A stretch of DNA of 64,000 bases from Parabacteroides faecis (GCF_014647375.1 NZ_BMPB01000005.1:124001-188000); one strand, 5' to 3'. Numbered from the stretch's first letter, positions 36,541 to 44,903 are shown. Numbers and translations are program-made. Notes: a model not told the origin generated them from the letters alone.

Positions 36541-38097
36541 ATGAGGAAATCTACGATTTGGTTACTCGCTTGTGTAATGGCATTTGCTTTTGCCGGTTTG
36601 CTTTTCCTGCAGGTTAAGTACGTGAGCATTATACTCAAAAAAAGCAGCGAGCAATTCAATGAAACAGTCAAAAGGAGCTTGCACCAAGTCTCAAAAAACC
36701 TGGAGCTGGATGAAACGCGTGAGTATCTGGAAGAAGATCTCAGGCGTGAAGATAACAACTATCTGCGTAACAGCCAGAATCCGGAAGAGATCACGCAGGC
36801 GATCACTCAGCAGAAGCTGAATATAAAGGATGCCGATGGCAACAATATTATGCAGATAGAACAGTTGCATAGTTTCAGCCAGAAGTTTCAGCCGCTTTCG
36901 TCGCTCGACAAAAAGCAAGCGGCCAACAATATTGTCGGTACATCCCACGACTTGCAGCAATCATTGAAATACCGTCTGAAGTATCAGGGCGATCTGATGC
37001 AGCTGGTTTTACTGAATCTGTTGAACACTCCCAACCAGAAGCCGATTCAGGAACGTGTCGACTTTAAGAAGCTGAATAATTACTTAAAAACAGAATTTAT
37101 TAACAATGGTTTGAACCTGCCGTTCATATTTTTTGTTATTAACAAAGACGGGAAGACAGTGTACCAGAGTGGGGAAATAAAGAAGGAACCTATTGCGTCT
37201 GATATAATTACGTACGTATTGTTTCCGAATGATCCTCCCTCGAAGCAGAATTATCTGAAAGTATATTTCCCTACGAAAGGTGACTATATTTCAAGTTCTG
37301 TAACATTTATTGTACCGTCCGTGCTTTTCTCGCTGATACTTTTGGTAACGTTTATCTTTACCATTTATATTGTGTTCCGCCAGAAGAGGCTGTCAGAAAT
37401 GAAAAATGATTTTATCAACAATATGACGCACGAGCTGAAGACTCCGGTTTCCACGATCTCGTTGGCGGCACAGATGTTGAAAGATTCGGATATAACGAAA
37501 AGTCCTGATGTATTCAGACATATATCAGGCGTGATAAATGATGAGACGAAGCGATTGGGCTTCCTGGTAGAGAAGGTGCTCCAGATGTCGTTGTTCGAAC
37601 GGCAGAAAGCAGCTCTCAAATTGAAGGAAGTGGATGCGAACGACCTGGTGATCAGCGTGGCCAACACCTTCGCCCTGAAAGTCGAAAAGTACGACGGTAC
37701 GCTCGATGTAGACTTGCAGGCTGTCGATTCGTCCATTTATGTAGATGAAATGCACATCACCAATGTATTGTTTAACCTGATGGACAACGCAGTGAAATAC
37801 CGCCGTCCGGAGGTGCCCCTTACATTGATGGTAAGAACCTGGAACGACAACAACGGCAAACTGCTGATCGCCGTTGAAGACAATGGTATCGGGATCAAGA
37901 AAGAATACCTGAAAAAAGTATTCGACCGCTTCTTCCGCGTGCCGACAGGGAACGTACACGACGTAAAAGGTTTCGGTCTGGGACTTGCTTACGTCCGTAA
38001 GATTATCGAGGACCACAAGGGTACGATCCGTGCCGAGTTGGGTCCGGGAAATGTAGGAACAAAATTTATTATTACTTTACCTCTTATAAAAAGTTAG
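36541..38097 (+). CDS. rprX: RprX-like sensor histidine kinase
   Basis: It encodes 518 aa. An N-terminal membrane segment (residues 5-27), a periplasmic domain of about 230 residues and a second membrane segment near 262-282 precede the kinase core. The H-box NNMTHELKTPVSTISL places the phosphorylated histidine at 297. N-box NLMDNAVKYR, DNGIGIKKEYL and the GFGLGLAYV box follow. Length and partner match RprX of Bacteroides fragilis, found as a tetracycline-resistance regulator, and the RprY system of Porphyromonas. It overlaps nothing but ends 2 bases before rprY. Confidence 0.9.
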   Translation: MRKSTIWLLACVMAFAFAGLLFLQVKYVSIILKKSSEQFNETVKRSLHQVSKNLELDETREYLEEDLRREDNNYLRNSQNPEEITQAITQQKLNIKDADGNNIMQIEQLHSFSQKFQPLSSLDKKQAANNIVGTSHDLQQSLKYRLKYQGDLMQLVLLNLLNTPNQKPIQERVDFKKLNNYLKTEFINNGLNLPFIFFVINKDGKTVYQSGEIKKEPIASDIITYVLFPNDPPSKQNYLKVYFPTKGDYISSSVTFIVPSVLFSLILLVTFIFTIYIVFRQKRLSEMKNDFINNMTHELKTPVSTISLAAQMLKDSDITKSPDVFRHISGVINDETKRLGFLVEKVLQMSLFERQKAALKLKEVDANDLVISVANTFALKVEKYDGTLDVDLQAVDSSIYVDEMHITNVLFNLMDNAVKYRRPEVPLTLMVRTWNDNNGKLLIAVEDNGIGIKKEYLKKVFDRFFRVPTGNVHDVKGFGLGLAYVRKIIEDHKGTIRAELGPGNVGTKFIITLPLIKS

Positions 38098-38099
38098 TT

Positions 38100-38831
38100 A
38101 TGGAAGAAAAACTGAAAATCTTCTTTTGTGAAGACGACGAAAACCTGGGTATGCTATTAAGAGAATACTTACAGGCTAAAGGTTATGTAACAGATCTTTT
38201 CTCTGATGGAGAAGCAGGTTACAAAGGTTTCACCAAAGGCAAATATGATCTTTGCGTATTAGACGTAATGATGCCGAAAAAAGACGGTTTCACTCTTGCA
38301 CAGGAAATCCGTTCTATAAATCCTGACATTCCAATTATTTTCCTTACTGCCAAGACAATGAAGGAAGATATTCTGGAAGGCTTCAAGATCGGTGCCGACG
38401 ATTATCTGACAAAGCCGTTCAGCATGGAAGAGTTGCTGCTTCGTATCGAAGCGATCCTTCGCCGTGTGAAAGGTAAGAAGATGAAAGACATTCCTTTCTA
38501 TAAGCTTGGTAATTTCTTGTTCGATACCCAGAAGCAAACGCTGGCTATCGGTGACAAGGTAACGAAGCTGACAACGAAAGAATGCGAACTGCTGAGCCTG
38601 CTGTGTGCCCATGCAAATGAAATTCTGGAACGTAACTATGCACTGAAAACTATCTGGGTTGACGACAACTACTTCAATGCCCGTAGTATGGACGTGTATA
38701 TCACCAAACTTCGTAAACTGTTGAAAGATGATCCGGGAATCGAAATCATCAACATCCACGGTAAGGGTTACAAACTGATCACTCCTTCAGGAGAAGAACA
38801 GGCCCGCGAAGAAGGTATCCAGGTACTTTAA
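38100..38831 (+). CDS. rprY: RprY-like OmpR-family response regulator
   Basis: It encodes 243 aa. The receiver domain has acidic residues FCEDDE (11-13), phosphoacceptor D55 in LCVLDVMMPKKDG, T in FLTAK and the lysine in TKPFSMEEL. A winged-helix output domain (residues about 135-235) ends GKGYKLITP. It is co-transcribed with the kinase. In Porphyromonas RprY binds oxidative-stress and sodium-related promoters; targets here are unknown. Confidence 0.92.
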   Translation: MEEKLKIFFCEDDENLGMLLREYLQAKGYVTDLFSDGEAGYKGFTKGKYDLCVLDVMMPKKDGFTLAQEIRSINPDIPIIFLTAKTMKEDILEGFKIGADDYLTKPFSMEELLLRIEAILRRVKGKKMKDIPFYKLGNFLFDTQKQTLAIGDKVTKLTTKECELLSLLCAHANEILERNYALKTIWVDDNYFNARSMDVYITKLRKLLKDDPGIEIINIHGKGYKLITPSGEEQAREEGIQVL

Positions 38832-38892
38832 GGGACAGATCCCGGAGGCTGCCGCCCTACGGCTGGCACTTTCCGGAAGATGAGATAAGAAA

Positions 38893-38922
38893 GGCATTGC
38901 CCCGGTTGGGCGATGCCTTTTT
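38893..38922 (+). terminator. Rho-independent terminator after rprY
   Basis: GGCATTGCCC (38893-38902) pairs with GGGCGATGCC (38908-38917) across a 5-base loop with one G-U pair, followed by a T-run. Confidence 0.85.
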
Positions 38923-39005
38923 TAGTTTGTGGCATTGGGTTTTATATTCTGGGTGAATTCCTTATAAATGCGTCCCGATGTTGTTTTTATAAACATGGAT
39001 TATAT

Positions 39006-39013
39006 TATCTTTG
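39006..39013 (+). promoter_or_regulatory. -7 box of the Rpn-like short gene
   Basis: TATCTTTG lies 22 bases ahead of the ATG at 39036. A TTG sits 22 bases further upstream, one base more than the usual spacing. Confidence 0.5.
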
Positions 39014-39035
39014 ATGATTATATGTATTAAAGAAT

Positions 39036-39329
39036 ATGGATAAACTGGAGCGTATGCCTTTCAAGGCGCAAAAACAACTATTCGAGAAGCTGGAGAAGAT
39101 AGCCGGTGTGGCTAATCTGACCAAGGAGGAACGCCAGGAATATGACGAGGCACTCAAAGTGTATCGTGACTGCAAGAATATAGTGGATTATGCGGAGGAG
39201 AAAGGTGAAATCAAAGGAGAAATTAAGGGGATAAAGCGGACTGCCAGGAAAATGAAGGAAACAGGTTCTTCCCTTGAATATATCATGGAATGTACTGGGC
39301 TTTCCGAAGAAGATATCCATAACTTGTAA
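39036..39329 (+). CDS. Stand-alone C-terminal domain of an Rpn/PDDEXK_2-family protein
   Basis: It encodes 97 aa matching only the C-terminal helical part of Rpn (recombination-promoting nuclease / PD-(D/E)XK transposase-like) proteins: LERMPFKAQKQLFEKLEK, LTKEERQEYDEALKVYRDC and the GEIKGEIKG run just before the terminal helices. The nuclease domain is absent and not found upstream. Either it is a remnant or an independently expressed short form like RpnS, an antitoxin that in other bacteria is made from inside the long gene. A -7 box and terminator flank it, favouring expression. Confidence 0.75.
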   Translation: MDKLERMPFKAQKQLFEKLEKIAGVANLTKEERQEYDEALKVYRDCKNIVDYAEEKGEIKGEIKGIKRTARKMKETGSSLEYIMECTGLSEEDIHNL

Positions 39330-39352
39330 ACTCCTTATATAAAATAATGGAT

Positions 39353-39385
39353 AAGGCTGTCGTTTTAAACGATGGCCTTTTTTTG
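39353..39385 (+). terminator. Terminator after the Rpn-like short gene
   Basis: AAGGC...TCGTTT pairs with AAACGA...GCCTT (39353-39379) and is followed by a run of T. Confidence 0.75.
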
Positions 39386-39625
39386 TTTTTAGAACTCTGA
39401 TATAAGATCATAAATGTTGACTGTGTTTTCCTTTTTCAAATACTTAAAATGGAGCTCAATGACCCTTTTAACATTTGCTCGCTGGGTTTTGGAAAATAGG
39501 TATGCTGATATACAGTATATTAGGATATTTGCGTGTATAAATATTTGTGTCTAAATACTTAAGTATAAATGTATATTAAATATCAGGTTTAAAGGGGAAT
39601 ACGAATTTAAAGTAGTGACAAAAAT

Positions 39626-39810
39626 AAACGTTCCTTTTTTCTAGTCACAAATTTAAGAATTAATATTTACTGAATTGGCATAAACTAAAAAATAATTTAT
39701 CAATGTATATGCTTTCTTATCAACTGAATATGAAATCAAGTACAAAAATAAGTCTTTTTATTACAAAGTCATAAATGACCCGAAAAAATGACTAGAAAAA
39801 AGGAACGTTT
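39626..39810. repeat. 185-bp element bounded by 22-bp inverted repeats
   Basis: The perfect 22-bp arms lie at 39626-39647 (starting AAACGTTCC, ending CTAGTCA) and 39789-39810. The 141 bases between are strongly A/T-rich and non-coding. A further CTAGTCA copy follows at about 39813. No clear target duplication is seen. It resembles a miniature inverted-repeat element, but a long-range hairpin is also possible. It lies in the 570-base gene-free stretch 39330-39898. Confidence 0.65.
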
Positions 39811-39898
39811 TATCTAGTCATTCACTTTTGAAAGACATTCTTTTTTCAAGGCTGAAAGTATTTGAATAGCACTATTATTAATATTAAATTAGAGAATC

Positions 39899-40078
39899 AT
39901 GAACAAGGGATTATTTATTCCGGCTGCAACGGTAAGTCTTACGGAAAGTTCTATTTTCTGTAAGTATGCGGGCAACTTCGGTCGTTTGGGTTGTAACGAT
40001 GGTTACGGTTTTCCCTGCAAAGACTGCAATAAATACTGCGGAAGGAAAGGAAGAGACTCGTATTGTAGTAGCTGTTGA
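39899..40078 (+). CDS. Candidate 59-aa Cys-rich small protein
   Basis: It begins MNKGLFIPAATVSLTESS and its second half is packed with Cys, Gly and basic residues (8 Cys in the last 39 positions), ending YCSSC. I do not recognise it. A competing frame, 39966-40112, would encode 48 aa with a hydrophobic N terminus and the tail VAVEYEAAIKSITK, which also looks protein-like; only one is likely real. An 11-bp hairpin follows both. It could be a secreted or modified peptide, but no processing genes are adjacent. Confidence 0.4.
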   Translation: MNKGLFIPAATVSLTESSIFCKYAGNFGRLGCNDGYGFPCKDCNKYCGRKGRDSYCSSC

Positions 40079-40128
40079 ATACGAAGCCGCTATCAAATCA
40101 ATCACAAAATAAAAATGAAAAAGAAATA

Positions 40129-40154
40129 TAGAGACATACCCTCGTATGTCTCTA
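40129..40154 (+). terminator. Hairpin after the small Cys-rich ORF
   Basis: The perfect 11-bp stem TAGAGACATAC / GTATGTCTCTA has a CCTC loop and an A/T-rich tail. Confidence 0.6.
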
Positions 40155-40315
40155 TCATAATCAATAAATTTTAGTTGACTGTGTGGCATGTTTAATTATC
40201 TCTTTTGTATGCCAAGTACCCTGCGACAGGTGAATAAGCAGTCAATATTAATACTAAAGTAATAAAATAAAGTTCTTCTGTTCGATCTCTGTGAAGAGCG
40301 AAGGCAGACAAAAAC

Positions 40316-40351
40316 AAGCCCTGGGATTCATCGTCCAGGGCTTCGTTTTTT
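40316..40351 (+). terminator. Rho-independent terminator
   Basis: AAGCCCTGG (40316-40324) pairs with CCAGGGCTT (40335-40343) and is followed by CGTTTTTT. No gene is evident in the 160 bases before it, so it may end a short untranslated RNA or the preceding unit. Confidence 0.75.
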
Positions 40352-40408
40352 AGAAAAGTATCAACTGGTGATTAAATATTCAAACCAGATAATTAATAGT
40401 ACATCGAC

Positions 40409-40806
40409 ATGAAAAAAAAATCGAAGCCTCCCAACTGAATGGAGCAATCAGAGAGTTAAAAGAAAAATGTGAAAGAATGGAAGCCGATCTGCATGAAATA
40501 AACAAATGTGCAAGAGCTATTAACCGCTTGCTGGAACATGCCGTATTTGAAGAAGACATGGTGGAGGAAGAGAAGATCTTCTTTTACGGAGAAACAAACG
40601 AATTTATCGAACTCATCATCCCGCTGATCCGCAGCACAAAATGGCGGGTGAACGGGAATCGGATGCAGAAAAAATTTCTCCGATCTATTGATGAAGTCTT
40701 CAAAATTAAGAATGAAAAGACAAAAGACCTTCTTAAATTCGACAGTTTGTATGCTGCCTTGAAAGAGTATTTCGACAGACATTTCCCTGACGATGTTTTT
40801 TCGTAA
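40409..40806 (+). CDS. Unknown helical protein with out-of-frame A9 at its start
   Basis: An uninterrupted frame runs from an ATG at 40477 (109 aa) and is open further upstream to about 40411. The best start, ATG 40409, is followed by nine A and is out of frame by one base: with ten A it would read MKKKIEASQLNGAIRELKEKCERM and join the frame. So this is a frameshifted gene, a phase-variable or slippage-dependent one, or one starting at 40477. The protein is charged and helical (coiled coil at the start); family not recognised. A terminator follows. Confidence 0.5.
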
Positions 40807-40819
40807 AAAAACGAAAAAG

Positions 40820-40851
40820 ACAGGAAGCCAATCAATGGCTTCCTGTACCTT
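40820..40851 (+). terminator. Hairpin after the A9 gene
   Basis: ACAGGAAGCCA (40820-40830) pairs perfectly with TGGCTTCCTGT (40836-40846) around a 5-base loop; a short T-run follows. Confidence 0.7.
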
Positions 40852-40895
40852 TATAACATACCGGATAACCGGAACAATCTCCAAATCGAAACGAT

Positions 40896-43046
40896 ATGAT
40901 CGAAGCAACCGTCTTTACAAACTTCAGGTTTTGCCAGGGAAACAAACCGCTCACGGCTATTGCAGACGAAATCCTTAACGGGAAGTACGAGACAACTATC
41001 AAACTACACCGGGCCGCACTGCATGCCGGTGATCCCGCCACTGCTGAACGGATCAAGAAATCACTCGAAGCATTCACTGTCTCCGCTACCTACCGGAAGA
41101 CGCGCAAGGAACCGGACATGATCGGCTATAACCCGCTCCTGATCCTCGATATTGACAAGCTCGCACCCGAAGCGATTCCTCGCCTTAGGTCGCTTATCAA
41201 TGAAGCTCCCTATACCATTTACAGCTTCCTGAGTCCTGGTGGACAAGGACTGAAAATTATTGCCTGCTCGGCAGTAGATATCGAACAGCTCCCTCAAAAC
41301 CACCGGATCATCTATAATACCGTCAAGGCGTGGTATGAAGAATTGCTCGGTGTGGAGATCGATGCTTCGGGGAGTGACGCCGGGCGACTCTGTTTTGTCT
41401 CCTACGATCCTTTGCTTTATGCCTCTCCCCGTTTTAGTGACTGGCTGCATACCGGAAAAGGGATGCCTGAAGACTTGCCATTGCTCAAGCCTTTGCTGCA
41501 AAAAACGAGAAAAACGGCCAACACCCGCCATGTGGCTAAACAGCTCAGTAATGCCCGGAACCGACTCGACAAACAGGAGAAGTATCAGGATGGCAACCGT
41601 AACAATTATGTTTACCACTATGCCTGCCTGTGTAACCGGATAGGCGTGCCCGAAGAAGTCCTGACCGGTTATTGTACGGAAAACTTCGGCGATCTTTCGG
41701 CAGAGGAACGTTCCAGTGCGATTACGAGTGCCTACAGTCATAGAGAGGAGCACGACACCTTTCCTCTGATAAAAAACGGGAAGAAGGTGGAGCTGATCCG
41801 GGAATATCTGTCCACACATTTCTTTCTGCGTAAAAATGTAGTTCGTAACCTGGTAGAATACCGGGATAAAAGGGCAAAAAGCCACACATACCATCCTGTG
41901 ACCGATTACTGGGAGAATACCGTCTGGTGCAATCTCCAACTCGAAGGAGTCAATTGCAAGATCACTGAATTGAGGTCGGTGATCCATTCCGGATTCAGTA
42001 AAGAATTTGACCCGTTCAAGTTCTATTTCAGTAAATTGCCGTCATGGGATGGCGAAACAGATTATATCGCCCGGCTTGCTTCGACCGTCAGTACCACACG
42101 GCCTGAATACTGGCTGACCTGCCTCCGGAAATGGCTCGTAGCCACTGTGGCCTGTGCCATAGACGAAAAGACGGAGAACCATGCCGTATTGCTGTTGAGT
42201 GGCGGGCAGGGATTGGGTAAAACAACCTGGTGCCGTAATCTGGTACCACCTGAACTGCATCAATATGTCTATTCCGGCAATCTCGATCCTGCCTCGAAAG
42301 ATGCTTCCCTGCTCCTGAGTGACTGTTTCCTGATCCTGCTCGACGAGCTTTCGGGACAAAGCCGCATGGAACTGAACCGCCTGAAAGCAATGATCACGAA
42401 AAACAGTGTACACGAGCGCCGCGCCTATGCGCATAATTCGGAAACATATGAGCGCCGTGCTTCATTTGCCGCTACGGTCAACGACAGCCAGGTGCTGACC
42501 GACCGTACCGGTTCGCGTCGTTTCCTTTGTTTTGAAACAGTCCGGATAGATTATCTTACTCCTGTCGACTACAGCCATATCTATTCGCAGGCACTGGCTT
42601 TGTATAAAGGCGGCTTCAAGTACTGGTTTTCCGATACTGATATTGCAGAGATCAACGATAACAACGAACCTTTTCAGCAGAGCAGTCCGGAGGAGGAATT
42701 GTTCTATACTTTTTTCCGTAAACCCTGCCGTTTCGAGGCTTATTTACAGTTATCCAGCAGTGAAATAATAGCCAAAATAGCTGAAAAGACCCGTATGCCT
42801 ATTACTCAAATCAACGTGGTTAACCTCGGAAAAATGTTGAAAAGGACAGGGTTTGAACATTTTATACGTAACGGGAAACGCTTTTTCAACGTTATAGAAC
42901 TTACGTTCGACGAAGTAAAAGCTGTACAGCTCGGAATCCGTTCGTATGACAATGTAGATGCTCAAGCTGTTGATAATAAAGGAGTGGTTCCTGATGATAA
43001 AACAGATGAAGGGAATGAAAAACCTCAAATTCAATTGCCCTTCTGA
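40896..43046 (+). CDS. Primase-like / VirE-type SF3-helicase-like protein
   Basis: It encodes 716 aa. The N-terminal domain (about residues 60-190) is of the BT4734/VirE_N type and shows primase-like motifs: LILDIDKL (D85, D87), SPGGQGLKI (113-121) and SDAGRLCFVSYDP (D161, R164). The C-terminal half is a VirE/D5-type ATPase: Walker A GGQGLGKTT (436-444), Walker B FLILLDEL (D483, E484) and an arginine-finger region TDRTGSRRF. Such proteins serve replication of phages, plasmids or integrated elements. It has its own leader downstream of a terminator and ends with QLPF. No integrase, capsid or relaxase lies nearby. Confidence 0.87.
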   Translation: MIEATVFTNFRFCQGNKPLTAIADEILNGKYETTIKLHRAALHAGDPATAERIKKSLEAFTVSATYRKTRKEPDMIGYNPLLILDIDKLAPEAIPRLRSLINEAPYTIYSFLSPGGQGLKIIACSAVDIEQLPQNHRIIYNTVKAWYEELLGVEIDASGSDAGRLCFVSYDPLLYASPRFSDWLHTGKGMPEDLPLLKPLLQKTRKTANTRHVAKQLSNARNRLDKQEKYQDGNRNNYVYHYACLCNRIGVPEEVLTGYCTENFGDLSAEERSSAITSAYSHREEHDTFPLIKNGKKVELIREYLSTHFFLRKNVVRNLVEYRDKRAKSHTYHPVTDYWENTVWCNLQLEGVNCKITELRSVIHSGFSKEFDPFKFYFSKLPSWDGETDYIARLASTVSTTRPEYWLTCLRKWLVATVACAIDEKTENHAVLLLSGGQGLGKTTWCRNLVPPELHQYVYSGNLDPASKDASLLLSDCFLILLDELSGQSRMELNRLKAMITKNSVHERRAYAHNSETYERRASFAATVNDSQVLTDRTGSRRFLCFETVRIDYLTPVDYSHIYSQALALYKGGFKYWFSDTDIAEINDNNEPFQQSSPEEELFYTFFRKPCRFEAYLQLSSSEIIAKIAEKTRMPITQINVVNLGKMLKRTGFEHFIRNGKRFFNVIELTFDEVKAVQLGIRSYDNVDAQAVDNKGVVPDDKTDEGNEKPQIQLPF

Positions 43047-43237
43047 GGCTTTCGGGTGGAGAAGGTGGAGGTTGTTTAACGGTTGGCACACTTTCTGTAT
43101 TTATGTTTATATATTACTATCAACAACAACCGAAAGGTCTCCTTATATTTATAAAAGTCGGCCGAAATGTATTTTCATCTTCACCTCCTCCACCTGCTGC
43201 TTCCTCCGGTGATCTCTTCCGATAGTTCCCGACCGAA

Positions 43238-43284
43238 AAAAATCCGTTCCCGACCCATTTATTTTCAGTCGGGAACGGATTTTT
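43238..43284. terminator. Bidirectional terminator between the primase and DUF4248 genes
   Basis: A perfect 17-bp stem (AAAAATCCGTTCCCGAC and complement) with a 13-base loop has A-run and T-run ends on both strands. Confidence 0.85.
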
Positions 43285-43305
43285 GCGTTGATAACTATTC
43301 CTCTT

Positions 43306-43530
43306 TTAAGGTTCTCCCAAATGTTCCACGATACAGATCACCTGTTTGGGGGTGAAACAGCGAATCCCCGGATGATACCCGAGGGTAACCAGTTTTTGTT
43401 TGAGGATGTCGTGATGGTTGATCCAACGCCAGAGCTGCATGACGGCGCCGCGGTGGGAGAGATGGGGATTATATAGCTGGGCGAGTTCGCCGACACCATA
43501 TGCACGGATGACAAATGTTTTCTGTTCCAT
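43306..43530 (-). CDS. DUF4248 small protein
   Basis: It encodes 74 aa from ATG 43530. The sequence MEQKTFVIRAYGVGELAQLY followed by AVMQLWRWINHHDILKQKL and CFTPKQVICIVEHLGEP matches DUF4248, a compact helical family found in Bacteroidota next to VirE-type and HU-like genes. The order of helices suggests a small DNA-binding fold, but that is inference. It is divergent from the HU-like gene and is the only minus-strand gene of the island. Confidence 0.85.
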   Translation of the reverse strand: MEQKTFVIRAYGVGELAQLYNPHLSHRGAVMQLWRWINHHDILKQKLVTLGYHPGIRCFTPKQVICIVEHLGEP

Positions 43531-43723
43531 AGCATTTATTGTTTTACTTCTATAAATGTACATATTAATGATAAGAAAAACAAGGCTTTAGATGGGAATA
43601 AACAAAATAAAATGCTGCTTCGTCACGTCTGCTCACATAGGGCATCGACGAGGCTATCCGGGTGTTGTATCTTTATGATGTAATTAATTGCAAAACAGTT
43701 TTATAACTAAAAACAATCGGATT

Positions 43724-44176
43724 ATGGCAGTACAGTATCACTTGGTTCTCAGAAAGAACATGAGCAAAGAAGTAGAAGAGGGGAAAGAGAAGCTCTATTA
43801 TGCACAGACCCGTGCCACGCGCACCTGTGGTTTCGATGAGCTATGCGACCTGATCGCTGAAAGTTCCACAGCATCCAGCGGTGATGTCAAAGTCGTTCTC
43901 GACCGTATGAATAAGTTTGCCGCGAAAGCACTCGAACGTGGCGAAGTTGTCCAGCTGGGCGAACTCGGCAGCCTTCAGCTGATCATGGGCAGTAAAGGGA
44001 GTGCGACAACGGAGGGTTTTTCCTCGACCTTGCTGAAGAAGGCGCGTTTGTGTTTCCGTCCCGGTACGATTCTGCGAAACACGACGCAGGTGGCTAAAGG
44101 GGAACGTACGACTATCGATGTTACTCCGGTAACACCTCCTACAGGTGGCGGAGGCGACCGTCCTGAAATTGAATAG
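43724..44176 (+). CDS. HU/IHF-like DNA-binding protein
   Basis: It encodes 150 aa from ATG 43724. MAVQYHLVLRKN and FDELCDLIAESSTASSGDVKVVLDRM, then VVQLGELGSLQLIMGSKG, correspond to the HU-like fold of Bacteroidota (HU-family with an extended N terminus). A proline/glycine tail ends the protein. Such proteins bend DNA; in this cassette it is usually the neighbour of a lysozyme or amidase gene. It is followed by the glucosaminidase gene after 23 bases. Confidence 0.87.
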   Translation: MAVQYHLVLRKNMSKEVEEGKEKLYYAQTRATRTCGFDELCDLIAESSTASSGDVKVVLDRMNKFAAKALERGEVVQLGELGSLQLIMGSKGSATTEGFSSTLLKKARLCFRPGTILRNTTQVAKGERTTIDVTPVTPPTGGGGDRPEIE

Positions 44177-44199
44177 TAACACATTAACCCGACTTTCCA

Positions 44200-44715
44200 A
44201 TGGATAAACAATCATTTGTAAAACTGTATCTTCCTGCCGCGCGTATGGCTGGAGATCTGTACCGGATCAATCCGGTCGTCATTCTGGCTCAATCGGCCAT
44301 TGAAACAGGATGGGGCGAGAGCGCGCTGGCACGGCAATACAATAACTTCTTCGGATTAACCGGATATGGTGTCGTAAACACCTACTGGCATGGAGGAAAG
44401 GTTAGCCTTGAAGAGAATGGCCTGTTGTTCAGGCGTTACGACGCACCGGAAAATAGTTTTCTTGATTTTGCACGGCTGATCTCTACCGCTTATCGTCTTG
44501 CCGCCGCAGTCAGTAACTACCCCGCTGCCTATGCTCGTGAAATAGCTTACAGCCGTTATATCAGTGAAGTGAACGGTGATAACCGGGCGGCGTATGAAGA
44601 AATGCTTACAAGGATTGCGCGGAGCCTGATGCCTTTGGTGGAGGAAAGGCTGCGTCAAGAGGGGTTTTGTGAGGAAAGGACGCGCAATGTTGGCCTGTGT
44701 ACAAAGAAACCGTAA
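44200..44715 (+). CDS. Glucosaminidase-domain (GH73-like) peptidoglycan hydrolase without signal peptide
   Basis: It encodes 171 aa. The motif ILAQSAIETGWGESALARQYNNFFGLTG contains the probable catalytic Glu35 and the NNFFG signature of the glucosaminidase/FlgJ family. A Tyr-containing segment (YAREIAYSRYI) follows. There is no signal peptide or membrane anchor, as in phage endolysins, so export would need a holin or lysis. The tail has two Cys. The gene sits between the HU-like gene and a tiny hydrophobic ORF. Confidence 0.87.
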   Translation: MDKQSFVKLYLPAARMAGDLYRINPVVILAQSAIETGWGESALARQYNNFFGLTGYGVVNTYWHGGKVSLEENGLLFRRYDAPENSFLDFARLISTAYRLAAAVSNYPAAYAREIAYSRYISEVNGDNRAAYEEMLTRIARSLMPLVEERLRQEGFCEERTRNVGLCTKKP

Positions 44716-44751
44716 AGGCGGATATTATTTAATCATTTAAAATGAATCAGT

Positions 44752-44841
44752 ATGAGCAAATTAAAATCTGTTTTTGAGTTTATTATGGCGTTGCTGGGAT
44801 TCCTTCTGGATTTCGGAAGGAAAAAAGAGAAGAAGGAATGA
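44752..44841 (+). CDS. 29-aa membrane-type micropeptide
   Basis: It begins MSKLKSVFEFIMALLGFLLD and ends in a very basic tail (FGRKKEKKE). One hydrophobic helix of about 14 residues is followed by clustered Lys/Arg. It is 36 bases after the glucosaminidase gene in the same direction. Small peptides in this position are known in Bacteroidota and some are named smalltalk in protein family databases, as I recall; this one is similar in size and charge, but identity is unproven. It could help release the cytoplasmic hydrolase. Confidence 0.6.
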   Translation: MSKLKSVFEFIMALLGFLLDFGRKKEKKE

Positions 44842-44903
44842 CGGAATTGAAAGTTCCTGTTTCCTGTGCGCATGCTCTGTGATGTAGACCGTATGCGGGA
44901 GAC

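Noticed and set aside
38931-39035. Upstream nuclease domain of the Rpn-like gene as a pseudogene
   Set aside because: The bases before 39036 do not translate into PD-(D/E)XK motifs in any frame and contain a promoter-like box and the rprY terminator.
39911-40189. 92-codon minus-strand ORF across the Cys-rich ORF
   Set aside because: It runs through the stem-loop and has no recognisable pattern; the plus-strand frames fit the terminator direction better.
41061-41987. 308-codon minus-strand ORF opposite the primase-helicase gene
   Set aside because: Antisense shadow; the plus strand carries conserved primase and ATPase motifs.
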